The translations under genes and the position numbers were made by a program. From the NCBI GenBank assembly GCA_036897095.1, contig JAYMSP010001196.1:1-35006 (forward strand): a stretch of DNA of 35,006 bases, read 5' to 3'. The notes under the pieces are model-generated. The model searched no databases. It saw nothing but the letters and a program-made list of their open reading frames with translations, and was not told the DNA's origin. Source of the stretch: Plantago elongata (Eukaryota; Streptophyta; Magnoliopsida; Lamiales; Plantaginaceae). Positions 1-10,660 of the stretch are shown one piece after another; position 1 is the stretch's first letter, and the number at the start of each line of letters is the position of its first letter.

Positions 1-483
1 TGTTTTATCAGAAGACTTCCAGCTTCTTTCGACTAGGAGTCCTTGAATGTTGCTGCTTCTTTAGAAGAAAGTATGAATTAACCAATCGACGTGCGTCATC
101 GCACTTTCAGATAGTGGTGATGAAGCATTTGGTTCCGTCACTGCTTCTTCTGGTTGGGGCGAAACATCAGCCGAAGCCTGATTTGTTAATTCGTGGAAAA
201 TGCAGTTCAACTTGGGTGTTTTGTTGCGAGCTTATGTGCATACTGGACTATAATGCATATTATGGAAGGGTGGAGTTCGCATCTGAACCATAAAATCATC
301 ATCATCAAGATGCTAGAAGGTGGTGTTGTTGCTTGTAATTTTGTTTCGGTGTTTTCTTTGATGTCCTTGTTATTCCCACACCATTTGCCACGGCCGGTGT
401 TCGTTATAACGTCAGTTACTACCACCCTACTTTTGGCCGCGATACTGGTTGTAAGTTTAAGGGCGGCTAGGAAGGCAAATTGA
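1..483 (+). pseudogene. Frameshifted 3' part of an unrecognised four-TM membrane protein gene (copy 1)
   Basis: This is a paralog of the intact gene at 4865-5862; it is the last exon, cut by the window edge. One frame is open from position 3 to about 189 and contains the family stretch VVMKHLVPSLLLLVG. The matching second half (ENAVQLGCFVASLCAYW and onward to a TGA at 481) lies in another frame. Aligned with copy 2, copy 1 has one extra A around 188-189: gatttgtta-A-ttcgtg against gatttctta-ttcctt. In the first frame translation would end about 36 codons later at TAA, losing three of the four hydrophobic segments. The downstream frame has no ATG at its head: it begins at a GTG (193) just after a TAA. 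I therefore call it a pseudogene, although an assembly error is possible. The N-terminal exons lie outside the window. I do not recognise the family. Confidence 0.6.
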
Positions 484-1580
484 CTTTGTTCACTTTCCTA
501 GCTTTTAGCATCAGTCTGGGAAGTTGACTTCCTTCACTTTCCCAACTAAGTAGTACTAGTAGTATTTATCATGTTTTGGAGTGATCTTAGCTAGTTGATG
601 AGTTCCTTAATTAGTAGTGCTTGTGATATATATAATTTTAATTCATGGTGATCAAGTATATGCGATAGATTCTCTCTAAATTTTTAGTAGTTCGACAATA
701 ATATACGAATACCTTTTCGATATATTTAATTATATTCATATTCACAAATTTAACTTTTTAATTACATGTTAAAACAAGAAAGCTGAATTAGTGAAAATTC
801 TCAACTGTATTGTTGTTGTCAGGGAAGGTCCACCACCCAGGTTAGCATTTACAATACATTTTACGTCACATTTCTTATGAACCTGGCTGGCACAAACACA
901 CACGAGTTTTGTTGCGTTGTAATTTTCAGTACAAAATTTATTAGAGTTGGCATGTACAATCCAATTTTAAAACTCCACGTCAACAATATATACAACTTTA
1001 AACTAAAATTCACCAGACAATACAAATTTTAGTAAAATTAAACTGTACATGTTAATATTTACGAACTTTAGACTAAAAATTACAACCCAACCACGCAAAT
1101 TAGATGCGTGTGTGTCAATCCTATCAATAAATTAGGCTAGTTATTCATTCTCCCCATGAATTAATGTAACTATCTCCACTTTAAGATTATAATTGAGACA
1201 TGCATAAAGCTAGCTTCGCTGCAAATGCAATCGATTCCACTATATATAGCGGGGAGATTCATTTGCCAGATATGGCAATTGAAATTGGGAAAGGTTGTGC
1301 ACTGCATACCTTTGGTAAAGTATATGTTTTTATTTCTTTTAAAGAAGTAATGGACTCTTTTAAACGTTACTACCATGAAAAGCCCCGGCCGTCAAAGTCA
1401 ATATAGCCAACAACTTTAAAGAGTGTTGAAATGGTTATTTTAGCCTTATGTTGAAATTAATATAATGAAGGGGAGAGGAAAAGGAAAAACATCATGAATT
1501 TCATCTTCTTGCCCAACATCTACAATACTAAGAAGTTGTTAACAATGGATTCTAAGTTTGTGTGCTTTTCATATGTAATT
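484..1580. other. Intergenic, AT-rich, no gene
   Basis: No credible coding region. Two short stretches resemble the neighbouring membrane-protein gene. At about 795-816, 20 of 22 bases match the part of its last exon that encodes ILNCIVV. At 1268-1281 the sequence matches the start-codon context of its first exon. Just downstream of the copy 1 stop there are two similar copies of ttgactt..tcactttcc (about 480-540). Confidence 0.5.
1268..1330 (+). pseudogene. Possible remnant of first exon of the membrane-protein family
   Basis: The sequence agatatggcaattg is shared exactly with the start codon region of the intact copy at 4861-4874. A TATA-like string (ctatatatagc) and a cgggga stretch lie just upstream, as a gccgggga stretch does in the intact copy. 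The reading begins MAIEIGKG, against MAIGEKWE in the intact gene. After that the similarity fades, and no following exon could be joined. It may be a relic of a third tandem copy or a chance match. Confidence 0.25.
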
Positions 1581-1591
1581 TAGAATATATC

Positions 1592-1977
1592 TTTTTTTTT
1601 TTTTTTGAAAGAACTAAATAAAGTCTTGATGTAAGCTAAAACAGGGCCAACAAAAGAAAAATCAAAGTTCGACAAATTACGAATTAACTAAAGAGAGACA
1701 GTCAGAGTAAGATTGCACTCAGAGGAAAGCCTTGCAAAACTGCCCAATGAACAACCGCCCATATTGTATAAGCTTCATCACATTGCGGAGCAAGTGGTTG
1801 AGAGATTACCTCTTTTCGACGCGCAAAAAGACCATCCCACATAACCAATTTCCACTCGGTTGCCATCCGTAGCAAATGCCGCATCAATGTTAATGCGAAC
1901 ATACCCATCCTCTAACAAACCTGTCGTAGAATCCACTAGGTCTGGTTGCCGGCAGTCCTCCACCCCTCCGTGTTACC
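1592..1977 (-). mobile_element. 5'-truncated LINE (non-LTR retrotransposon) fragment with poly-A tail and target duplication
   Basis: The insert lies on the minus strand. A run of 15 T at 1592-1606 is the complement of its poly-A tail. It is flanked by perfect 13-bp direct repeats, tagaatatatctt, at 1581-1593 and 1978-1990 (the left repeat merges with the T run). The interior, read on the minus strand, encodes a broken RNase H-like domain (RVT_3 type) as found at the C-terminus of plant LINE polyproteins: GYVRINIDAAFATDG, then IGYVGWSF, then in another frame CDEAYTIWAVVHWAVLQGFP. Only the 3' end (about 385 bp) was inserted, as expected for target-primed reverse transcription that stopped early. 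Confidence 0.85.
1702..1963 (-). pseudogene. Broken RNase H-like domain of a LINE
   Basis: Two overlapping minus-strand frames together cover one RNase H-like domain. The first frame, up to about 1778, gives the beta-strand motif with the first catalytic Asp (NIDAAF) and the following GNRVEIGYVGW strand. The second frame, down to 1702, gives the helix usually written AEAxAxxxAL, here DEAYTIWAVVHWAV. A frameshift near 1790 separates them and stops follow, so it cannot make a working enzyme. The expected final ESD motif is missing. Confidence 0.7.
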
Positions 1978-2337
1978 TAGAATATATCTTAGGGGGTTTG
2001 CACATAATTAAAAAGTGAAGGGTTAATCAAATTGAAGAGGAATTCAAGGTTTTAAATATCGGTATGAATTCATTTAAGGTCTAAAAGGTAATTAGACAGT
2101 GGTTCAAAGTCAAAATCGAGACATGTAAGGACCAATTCGTAATTATAAAAGTTATTAAGCAAAAGTAGTCTGGTTTAATTAATTTTGGAACACGAACATG
2201 TTTTCTTTGAGAGTTTAGCTAGGGGTAACCTCAATAATTAATCAAAATGACATGTTATAATAGGGGGTTTTGCGTCATTTGCTTTAGGACTACGCGTACT
2301 AGCAAGTATTGGGGACTCAGTTACATATTATTTAATA

Positions 2338-2474
2338 CTCCATTCTTTTTAAAAGTTTAGTTTTACTATTTATCGGTCAATTATATTCGATTTTAATTAT
2401 AAATTAATTTTAAACGATAAAGAAATCATTTAATAAAATTATAAAATTAAAACTTATTAAAAGAACCGAGGGAA
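2338..2474. mobile_element. Stowaway-type MITE (Tc1/mariner derivative)
   Basis: A 137-bp AT-rich segment begins TA-ctccattctttttaaaag and ends ttaaaagaaccgagggaa-TA. The ends are imperfect inverted repeats of the CTCCNTNC type known from plant Stowaway elements, and TA dinucleotides at 2336-2337 and 2475-2476 fit the expected target duplication. There is no coding capacity. Confidence 0.6.
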
Positions 2475-3101
2475 TAAAAGTTTAGGGATGAATTATAAGA
2501 AGTAAAAGTTTAGGGCTTCACTGATGAAAATATCCTTAATTTCAAGTTACTTGCATACCAAATTTCCTGCACGTTGGTTCAAGACAAAATTAATTAAGGG
2601 CCAAAAGTAAGCGATGCGTGATCTAACCTAACTAGTGATACTTGATTTGGTCGATTATAATTAATGTGGAATAACATATTATTATATACGAAATAAATTA
2701 ATTGATTACGTACTGACGTACATCGTATCCTGAATTATTGATCTTTCATTTGGTCGGCCTATTATCAACTTTTCTCACACCCTCCTAAACTTAATTTGAC
2801 TTATTAAAATAATACTAACAACAACAAATAATAATTAAACAATGTTAATTAATTTGTGAGGACGTTATTGACTGCCATGCAAAGTTCTTAATTAGCATTC
2901 GAAGAATTTACGTAAATTTGATATATTTTTATTTGAATGACAAGACCGTGAGTCGGTTTGAGGGAGTGTTTTGATTGTTAAATGCAGATGGGTTCCATCC
3001 ATGAATACTTTTGGACATTAATTTGCTTGGGTTCGTTTCTTTAATTAGGTAGTCAGCGGTGAAGTATTCCATATTAATTTATGGAATAATTAATTTAAAA
3101 T

Positions 3102-3287
3102 AAACTCTTCAAAATTTAAAAAATTCTGAGAGTCATATACAAAACGATTCAGTCGCACAATTACTATATAATAATACATAATTTGAAATACACAAAAAAT
3201 TACAATTTACACACAACGTTACACACTTACAAAACTAAATTGCAGGATTCTCGAGACTCTCATAAAAATTTAAATTTTTACGAGTTT
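3102..3287. mobile_element. MITE-like element with ~33-bp imperfect terminal inverted repeats
   Basis: The left end (3102-3134: aaactc, an A/T tract, then gagagtc) is an imperfect reverse complement of the right end (3255-3287: gactctc, an A/T tract, then gagttt). I count about 26 of 33 matching positions. The interior is AT-rich and noncoding. Its internal stretch tcgcacaattac has a reverse-complement counterpart near 16420. The target duplication was not resolved, so the superfamily is not assigned. Confidence 0.5.
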
Positions 3288-4770
3288 TTGTATTAATTTA
3301 ATTAAGTTTTAATGTATTAATATAACCAATATGCAATTATATTGCATGTTAATAAAAATGTTTATATGATTAATGAAATGAGTTTTTAAAACTTCAATGT
3401 AATATATGTATTTTGATTAATAATATAGGTTCATCTATAGATAAATTATGTAGATTACATCTCTCATGAGACTTGTTTTAAATATATATACTAATATATA
3501 TATACAAATGATTTTAAGTACTCCTTTGTGGATTTGGTTTCTGGCTTCAGCCGTGACCCCTCACCCTCGGTTAAACTTCGGGCTAGACATACTAGATGAT
3601 GGTGGTGAAGTGTAACTTCCCAGAATTTGAAGTCAAGTTCAAAGAGTTTAAAAGAATTTAGAATGCTACTTTATCAACAAGGTGCACCTTTATTTTCGAT
3701 AATCCACCTAGGAAACTATCTTAAAAGATAAGTGTGTTTGTTTCAGAGCAATCATAGGATACATGATCAACTGGGAAGTCTCATGGTTGGCACACGAGTC
3801 AAGATAAAGTGCATTAGAAATGACTTGTGTTGATACAATTGATCCAACATATCAAAAGAAAACTGTCTATGAGTAAACGTACCGGCCTAAAAGATCGGTG
3901 CTAGGACCATTAATGGTCCAGGTCGTTAAACCAAGATTACAACTATGAATCTTTACTTTGAACATTGAGAGGTTACCATGTAATTATGGATGGTTGTGGC
4001 CTATGATTTTATCTTAAATTACTTGCCACTTCCTCTTTTCATGTGCATAAGGTGAAGGGATAAATTTAGTATGGCTGTCGGATTAGTTGATGACGAATTT
4101 GATTGAATGTTCCGAGCTTCAAGGGTTGAATTACAAGAAGAGCAAATTGAATTTGAAATAGTACTTGCATCTTTTTAGTTTCCGAAAAGTTAGTTAGCTA
4201 ATATGTCTAAGTAACAATTAAATGAAACTAAGTACTAATTAATCTATTAGGAGGAGTTATTATACCCACTCTTCCATTATAAATAGCTCGTATATGTTGT
4301 ATGTATACTTAATAAGGTGCATAAAAGATATTTTATAATTAGTAAATCGTCGTGAAGAAAGATGATACTTACATCACTTGTGAATATCTAATTTTAAAAT
4401 TGAAAAGGTGAAGAATTAGCAGAAAGATGGTGAAGTGATATGAAGTGATGTATAGTGGTGCAGAGTTAGAGTCGATAGTTGACTGGTTTGGAAATCTTGG
4501 AGAAGTTCTAATGCTATTTGTAAAACTGAGTATGACTTATGCTCTTGTAATTTGCTACTTTTGAGTACTATATTTTTAACGTAGAAGAACACTTGAGTAA
4601 AAAGGAAATTTGTGCATATTATCCAGGGATGTTTGCGTAATTAATCCATGTAAAAAGAATCTCGTAAACTAACCAAACTTGTGGCAGGTAGAAGGCCACA
4701 TCACTCATGCTCTGTTTGTGTGTCATCATAGTATTATTATAAACATAATAACGACATAATCTGCTGTCAT

Positions 4771-4780
4771 TATAAATAAT
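4771..4780 (+). promoter_or_regulatory. Probable TATA box of the intact membrane-protein gene
   Basis: The string tataaataat lies 94 bp upstream of the start codon at 4865. This would place transcription initiation near 4800 and leave a short leader. It is inferred from position and motif only. Confidence 0.45.
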
Positions 4781-4864
4781 ACTCACCATTCAACTCAATT
4801 GATCTAGAAAATAATATTTCTACAAGACTAGGTAATAGAAATTAAGACAGTCGGCCGGGGAGAT

Positions 4865-5862
4865 ATGGCAATTGGAGAAAAATGGGAACTGCAGGGCTCC
4901 TCCTTAAACACCAAAATGCCGACTCATGATGCTCAATTACACACCACTAATAATAGTCGTTTTGAAAATCAAAATGGATTAATCAAAAGGTGAATACTCC
5001 TTTTTTATCTTTTTCTAATCTCGTAATTACTTCTATATCTATTTAAATACTAATTAAAACTAAAGTTTGATATTTCGTATAGGTCACTATCAGACGGAGA
5101 GTTGGAGACTAATCATCAAAGGTTGAGAACGAATGTGAGTGAGAATGAAGCAACAACTCGTACACATAATCTAATAAGGGGATCGACTAGTGATGACAAC
5201 GATAGTGAAATTACTCTCGTTCATGATCATACTATAGACATTCCCCCACCTGCAGCAACATCCAGGTCAATTCGATCACTAATGCATCATGCATGTTTAC
5301 ATATATAATTCCATGCAAGTTAATTAATTGAATGGATTAATTGCTATATACGGCATGCCAACTTGATTAATGCATACTTCTACTCCATGATACAAAAAGA
5401 TGTCGAACGGGATTCTTACATCCCATGCAATAATTCTTTATTTGAAGTGAGACTGTGAATACTAAACCCAAATTCATTTTTTATTGCAGGTTTGTTAGTA
5501 GAAGAAACACAGTTGTGATGAAATATTTGGTTCCGACACTGCTGCTTCTTGTCGGGATAAAATATCAGGTTTCGCCTGATTTCTTATTCCTTACAAATGC
5601 CGTTCAGATTGGATGTTTGGTGGGAAGCTTATGTATGTATTGGCCAATAGTACAGATTATGGAGAAGTGGAGTCACTCGAGACCTCAACTAATGGGCATT
5701 CTCAACTGCATTGTTGTCGCTTGCAAAGTCCTTTCTGTGTTTTCCTTGATGTCATTATTATTTCCCCGGCATTTGCCATTGCCGGTGTTTACAACATCTG
5801 TTTTTTGGGGGTTTCTCTTGAGCGTTATAATGGTGGTATGGTACCTAGTTGGTTCAGAATAG
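4865..5862 (+). CDS. Unrecognised plant membrane protein with four C-terminal hydrophobic helices (copy 2, intact)
   Basis: Three exons were joined by hand: 4865-4989, 5083-5265 and 5490-5862. Both introns are GT-AG in phase 2 and the coding length is 681 nt, giving 226 residues. The start is the ATG opening MAIGEKWEL, 94 bp after a TATA box. Residues 1-103 are hydrophilic, with an acidic stretch (GSTSDDNDSE) and a PPP motif before the membrane part. Hydrophobic segments lie at about 115-126, 137-157, 170-194 and 202-223. The segment NCIVVACKVLSVFSLMSLLFPRHLP is best conserved with copy 1. A basic RFVSRRN precedes the first helix. I do not recognise the family and assign no function; four helices would suit a small integral membrane protein. 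The gene follows a broken relative by about 4.4 kb in the same orientation, pointing to tandem duplication. Confidence 0.75.
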
Positions 5863-6384
5863 ATGCACGGAGCTAAGATTGTAAAAGAAGGCCTTTAATT
5901 ATATATCCATCAACCGTTAGTTGTATTCAAATAAGTTAAGTAGATTGATATGATTAACAAACTGATTGACTTTACGATGAAACCCTGCATTTTGGTCCAT
6001 CACGTTGGCGGATACAAATTCGATTAAGATAGAAATTAGGTCTCCTTTATTAATATACAATGTCTTTGAGTGATCCTTGAGAATTAGGTCAAGGATCGGA
6101 TCAATAAGAAATAGTTATAGAAACTAAAAATTAAAAATCACGAAAAACTGGTCTTAATGAAAAATAATAATTTTAATTAAATTTAAAAATTAATTATTTG
6201 ACAATGTATATCGTAGTAACATAAATTGTACATAGATCACGAATGGACGGAACTCGAAACCTAAACCAACGAACTAGGTTCATAGGTTCTTAGCGCGCTA
6301 CGATGCCGTATTCCACGAGTAACTTTTGGGGGTTTATCAATTTGAGTACTGAAAACCTAGAAACGAGCTTAATTTCGATCGACA

Positions 6385-8175
6385 ATGGCTTGGAGGCAAT
6401 TTCTATGGAAGAACACAAACCTTTTCTCAAACTCATCCCTACCGCTGTCTGCAAATTTCTCCTCCAAATTCGGCCCTTACATTGGTGAACACATTTGCTC
6501 TACATTTTCTTTGTATGCGTTTGATTTTGTTTGTGCTGTAATTGTTTAATTTGAAATTGCAGAGAATGCCGGGATCCCTGAGTTCCTGAATGGAATTGGG
6601 AAAGGAGTAGAGAATCATATAGAGAAGCTCCAGGCTGAGATTGGCGATTTTCAGAAGCTTCTCGACATTCGAACATTTAAGCTCAAGAAACTCGGCATTC
6701 CCTGCAAAGATGTAAGATGCTATAATATTAGAGGACTCGTACTGCTTTCTTCTTCTTATGTGGTTGATTTCGATTATTGAGATAATAAGCTGCGATGCAT
6801 TTCATTGATATTTTGTGCTAACCAGGATTATCAGTTGAGTAAGATAATAAATCTGTTTTTTGGGTTCGTGGTACATCTATGAGTTACTTGTGCGTTGAGG
6901 ATTGGTTTGGATTGTATTGGTATGGTAAATTGGTAATGCCCTGAACTCGGTGTAGAAAGAATGAGTTGACAAAGGTTTCGTAGAGCAACATGATTAGAGG
7001 ATTGTGCGGTAGAGTTTTTATACATGTTATTGAAATTCATTCAATATTTATGTGACATTGAATATATATAAAAGTAATCTGGATGAGAGGTTCAGTTCTA
7101 CTAGGGGTTAGTAGGCATGAATTTGTTCTTCCAGTTAACCTATGGTGATACTTCAGTTGATTAGAGTTTAGTATCACCTATTTCCTGAAGCATTCACCTA
7201 CGCTGTAATGGCACCTTATTAGGATAATGCTCTTTTCAATTGCTAGCAGTAGCACACAGTGCTATTGCAAGTAATTTTGCTATGCGCTCTTGTGAGATTA
7301 CTTCATGGAGGATGATGTTCTCTTAGAATACACTTTCAGTTAACATTTCAAGGCTTGATATTCCAGACTGGTTCCTTTTTCTTGTAGCAATCTTCATTAG
7401 TTTTCACTCATTATCTGTTCTTGTTTTATTTTAAGGTGCACTCCGAGCAACATAACACACAGAAAAAAATGGCATCTCACCTACTAATCTATCGTTTATT
7501 TGATACTCACCTATCCAACACTTAAATTTTGTGTTTCTCCACCAGGCGCAGCTTTTGAGATAACCCCACATTATGACCAAAGTCGATTTGATATAAAAAT
7601 GTTATGCAAAACTTACAGATATAGGTAGTGTTTTCTAAATAAATTCCGTGGATTATAAACGGTCTATAAATTGGTTGCACAATGCTTTTTTTCTATAACA
7701 TAATAAGTGAGTTTTTCTGTTAATTGCACTGTCTAGGTAGGGTAGATAAATATACGCGACTGATGTTGATGGATGGGATTCACTTATTAATGAGGACAGG
7801 GCTTGCCTTTTCCAACCCAAGTCAGATTATGCTGTAATTACTGTTATGCATAATCTTCAGTTTCCTAGTTTTCTGCTTTCTTGTAAGATCTTTTTCTATG
7901 ATCACCTTGTGGACAAGATATGAAATTATAGAAATGCTTCTGAATGACTTGGCGGAGGAAAACTAGTTTATTCTTATCATGGACTTTTTCATACTTGCCA
8001 ATTGTGTGTTGGATCCCTGACAGTGTGCACCAGGTGAATTTTATGCCGCCTTAATCTAGCAGTGAATGGTTAATGTGATTTTTGTATCTTGCAGAGGAAG
8101 CTGATACTGAGGTATACCAACCAATATAAGCTTGGGCTCTGGAGGCCAAAGGTTAAGCCTGTGAAGAAATCATAA
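6385..8175 (+). CDS. Mitochondrial small ribosomal subunit protein mS41 (IGR motif / FYV4 family)
   Basis: Exons 6385-6484, 6563-6711 and 8095-8175 join with GT-AG introns to give 109 residues, stop TAA. Residues 1-33 (MAWRQFLWKNTNLF...) are Arg/Lys/Ser-rich without acids, like a mitochondrial presequence. Residues 38-100 form the conserved domain: IPEFLNGIGKGVENHIEKL, then the distal signature LKKLGIPCKDRKLILRYTNQY, then KLGLW. This LKxLGIPxKxRKxIL pattern is the hallmark of the IGR-motif family, whose members (yeast Fyv4/mS41) sit in the mitochondrial small ribosomal subunit. The length suits a compact plant homolog. The second intron is 1383 bp and noncoding. The ATG at 6385 is preferred over the one at 6303 because only its frame splices into the domain. 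No promoter motif stood out. Confidence 0.85.
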
Positions 8176-9486
8176 TTAGCTTGGACGATTCAGTTTGATC
8201 TTTCTTTGCAAGTCGTTTCAGGAATTTTATGAAATGTAAGACTTCAAAACTTGTATTCGTCTCTCTACCGTCGATTAAACTGAAAAATGAAGTTAGACTA
8301 GCAGTTTGAATATGCATTTGATGAAGACTGCACTTCATGATTTTGATCAAATGTAGGTGCGCTCGTCTAGTTATGATCATGTATGTATACTTCTGATAAA
8401 TGCGCATGACTTGATATATGAAATTTAGAGTGCCATGGTCCCTTTCGATTTATGTTTAAAGGTTATCTTCTTTATGTTAAGGGATCGTAGCTAGTTGTTT
8501 CTTGCCTCTTTTGTATCAACAATACATTAGTCATCTCATTACGAATATGGTATACGTGAAAACAGTCAACTTTTCATGTTTTATGATCTTGTCAGCTGTT
8601 TTTAATAACTGTAACTAAGTTTTGCATCATCACTAGGCTGAGAATTGTTTTGGGAATGGCCCAAATTGAGTCATTACAAGAAGGCCCATCTTTGGGGCAA
8701 GCCTAGTAAAGATGGCTTTGTTGTAACATTCCTATTACCCACTTGAATAGACAAGATTTTATCCAGCTCTTCAGAATACATACAGAACAAGCAGTTTCAG
8801 CTAGGAACAGTTCCCTGTGCTATACAGTGCGCTGCTTGTAGAGTGGTCTATTTCCCAACATGATTAGTGAAAATCTCTACATAAGATTCCACTATCCTTT
8901 ACCTTTATGGTCCACTTCTCTGATTTCTGATCTACCGACCATGTACGTGTTCCGAATTCCATTATCTTGAATAGTTTTTGGATTTGGAAAAATGCACTGC
9001 TTCTCATATTCCATACCATAAATTTGATCTTACACTATGTAGTTGATCTGCACCAGGGAACAGTAGTTATAACTTATAAAATAATTTTGTTGGGATTTGA
9101 AATGGAGGTGATGATGTTTGCAACTTTGGTTAGTGATAGGGGAGAATGTTGGAGAAGTTTTTTCTCATGTTGGTTCTAAGACATGGCTGTAATATGACCT
9201 TGGATTCCTTAATATTTCCATGCAAGTGTCTGGTCATGGGGTCGATGGTATGGGGTTCGAACGATATTCAAGATTTCTAAATGGGGATTTGTGAAGCCAT
9301 GGGTCAAAATGTTGTCAATTGCAACATTTTCTTGAGGGATTATTAAAAGTTGACCAGAAAAAGAAAAGGTCCATTTGTAGTAAATACTGGGTAAGATCTT
9401 TTGTACTATGGAGGCATCTTAGGCATTAATAATTTCAGGTATGAAAATGACACGACTAGAACACGAGTTAACTTGGCTGCTACAGT

Positions 9487-9508
9487 AACAGTAGTAGTAG
9501 TAGTACTA
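9487..9508. repeat. Short AGT microsatellite with inverted end
   Basis: The string agtagtagtagtagtactact consists of five AGT units followed by ACTACT, making a small fold-back. No gene is close. Confidence 0.6.
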
Positions 9509-9847
9509 CTCAGGAGAAAACATAAAAGGAAATAATATACGGGTGGCCTGGCTTAATTAAATTCTCACATGGATGCATGTGGAATTGTTGGCTTTAACTT
9601 CATTCATCAAACAAACAAAATACGAATGAGTATCATTTCTGCTTTCTGTAGGCCCTAAACATGCATACAATACTGTAGTAACATGAATCAATAAATGAAT
9701 GTGCTTTATAACAAAACTAGTGGCTTTCAAGTTTCAAACCAAGCTAAAGTTACTCCTGCATTCCCTTTTCAGCACCAAAATGTAGCCTACTTTTTTAACT
9801 ACACAAGTATTGCCCTGTCATGCATATATAGCACTCGAATACGGGTT

Positions 9848-9943
9848 CTAAACCCCTGCATCCCGTTGTGTCATTTATCGGCTCAACTTTGCATCAGGCA
9901 AAGTGGACAATGGTCTAAACCCTGCATCCTGTTGTGTCATTTA
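9848..9943. repeat. Direct repeat pair, ~29 bp, 67 bp apart
   Basis: The unit ctaaacccctgcatcc..ttgtgtcattta occurs at 9848-9877 and, with one base deleted and one substitution, at 9915-9943. The intervening sequence is not repeated. The pair suggests a local duplication. No reading frame with a known domain covers it. Confidence 0.6.
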
Positions 9944-10570
9944 AAAAAATATTAGCATGAATCATCGTATTAGTAGAGTTTAAAAGAGCCATAGTGGAAG
10001 GTTGGATGGTCTAATTGTGAGGAGTCATGTGTGGCTAGTAATAGAAAAATGTGCGAGCACTGTCCAAAATCCATATACATACTGTACATATATATATTTG
10101 GTCTGTCTTAGAACTATGGAGTGGTAAAGTAAGGGCACAGGAAAGTGAACGTGTAGCTTCCTGGACCATGGGAATAAAGGACACATTTAATTTTATGCTA
10201 CTACTATTATCATACTTTTAATTAGTTGGACAAGGAAAAAAACACACAATATTTTGTTGCATTCCACTAAATTTGAATTGTACAAGTATAGCAGTGTCGT
10301 GTAGAGAAAAGTAGTGTGGGATGAAAAGTGGGATTTTTGTATGTTCATTTGTGGTGGAGCATTTGATTTGACTTGCCAAGATACTCCTCCCATCTCTATC
10401 CGCTTCAAGAAACTTTATATAAACATTGTGAAAATTACATTTAGTAAAATTCGCAATCTGTGTAAACGTAATATTGCTGAGTGTAGGAAAGCTTGGTTTA
10501 TGAAGTTTTGTGGGATAAATATGAGTTATAATTGTATGAAGTTATGTAGAGTGAGTAAGTAGAGTTTCGA

Positions 10571-10660
10571 GTTTTTTTTTAAACGGTTAAAAGGTAACTC
10601 GAACACCCGACGTATTGATTGGAGGTAAAGTGTTTTATCAACGGAGTTGCACTTCGTTGT
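10571..10660 (-). mobile_element. Degenerate tRNA-derived SINE
   Basis: Read on the minus strand, about 10650 to 10590 resembles a tRNA gene's internal promoter. A box-A-like caactccgttgataaaac is followed by actttacctccaatc and a box-B-like ggtgttcgagttacc. The two are spaced as in a tRNA, and the A-rich tail aaaaaaaaa follows (complement of t at 10572-10580). The flanks tagagtttcgag (10560-10571) and tagagttcggag (10662-10673) look like a decayed target duplication. The anticodon arm is not tRNA-like enough for a working gene, so I interpret it as an old plant SINE. Confidence 0.45.

Larger units (their letters stand above)
1992..4770. other. Intergenic, AT-rich; two small TIR elements, no gene
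   Basis: Apart from the Stowaway-like element near 2338 and the terminal-repeat element near 3102, no coding pattern is visible. A perfect 16-bp palindrome, ggaccattaatggtcc, sits at 3904-3919. Another TATA-like string (tataaatagc) lies near 4278, with no gene assigned to it. Confidence 0.5.

Noticed and set aside
3904..3919. Perfect palindrome ggaccattaatggtcc
   Set aside because: A 16-bp palindrome can arise by chance in 35 kb, and no gene or element boundary coincides with it.
6303..6488. 61-codon frame starting upstream of the mS41 gene
   Set aside because: It overlaps exon 1 in another frame and does not splice into the conserved domain.
10381..10410. Another Stowaway-like start (tactcctcccatctctatccg)
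   Set aside because: No convincing inverted partner or TA-flanked end downstream.
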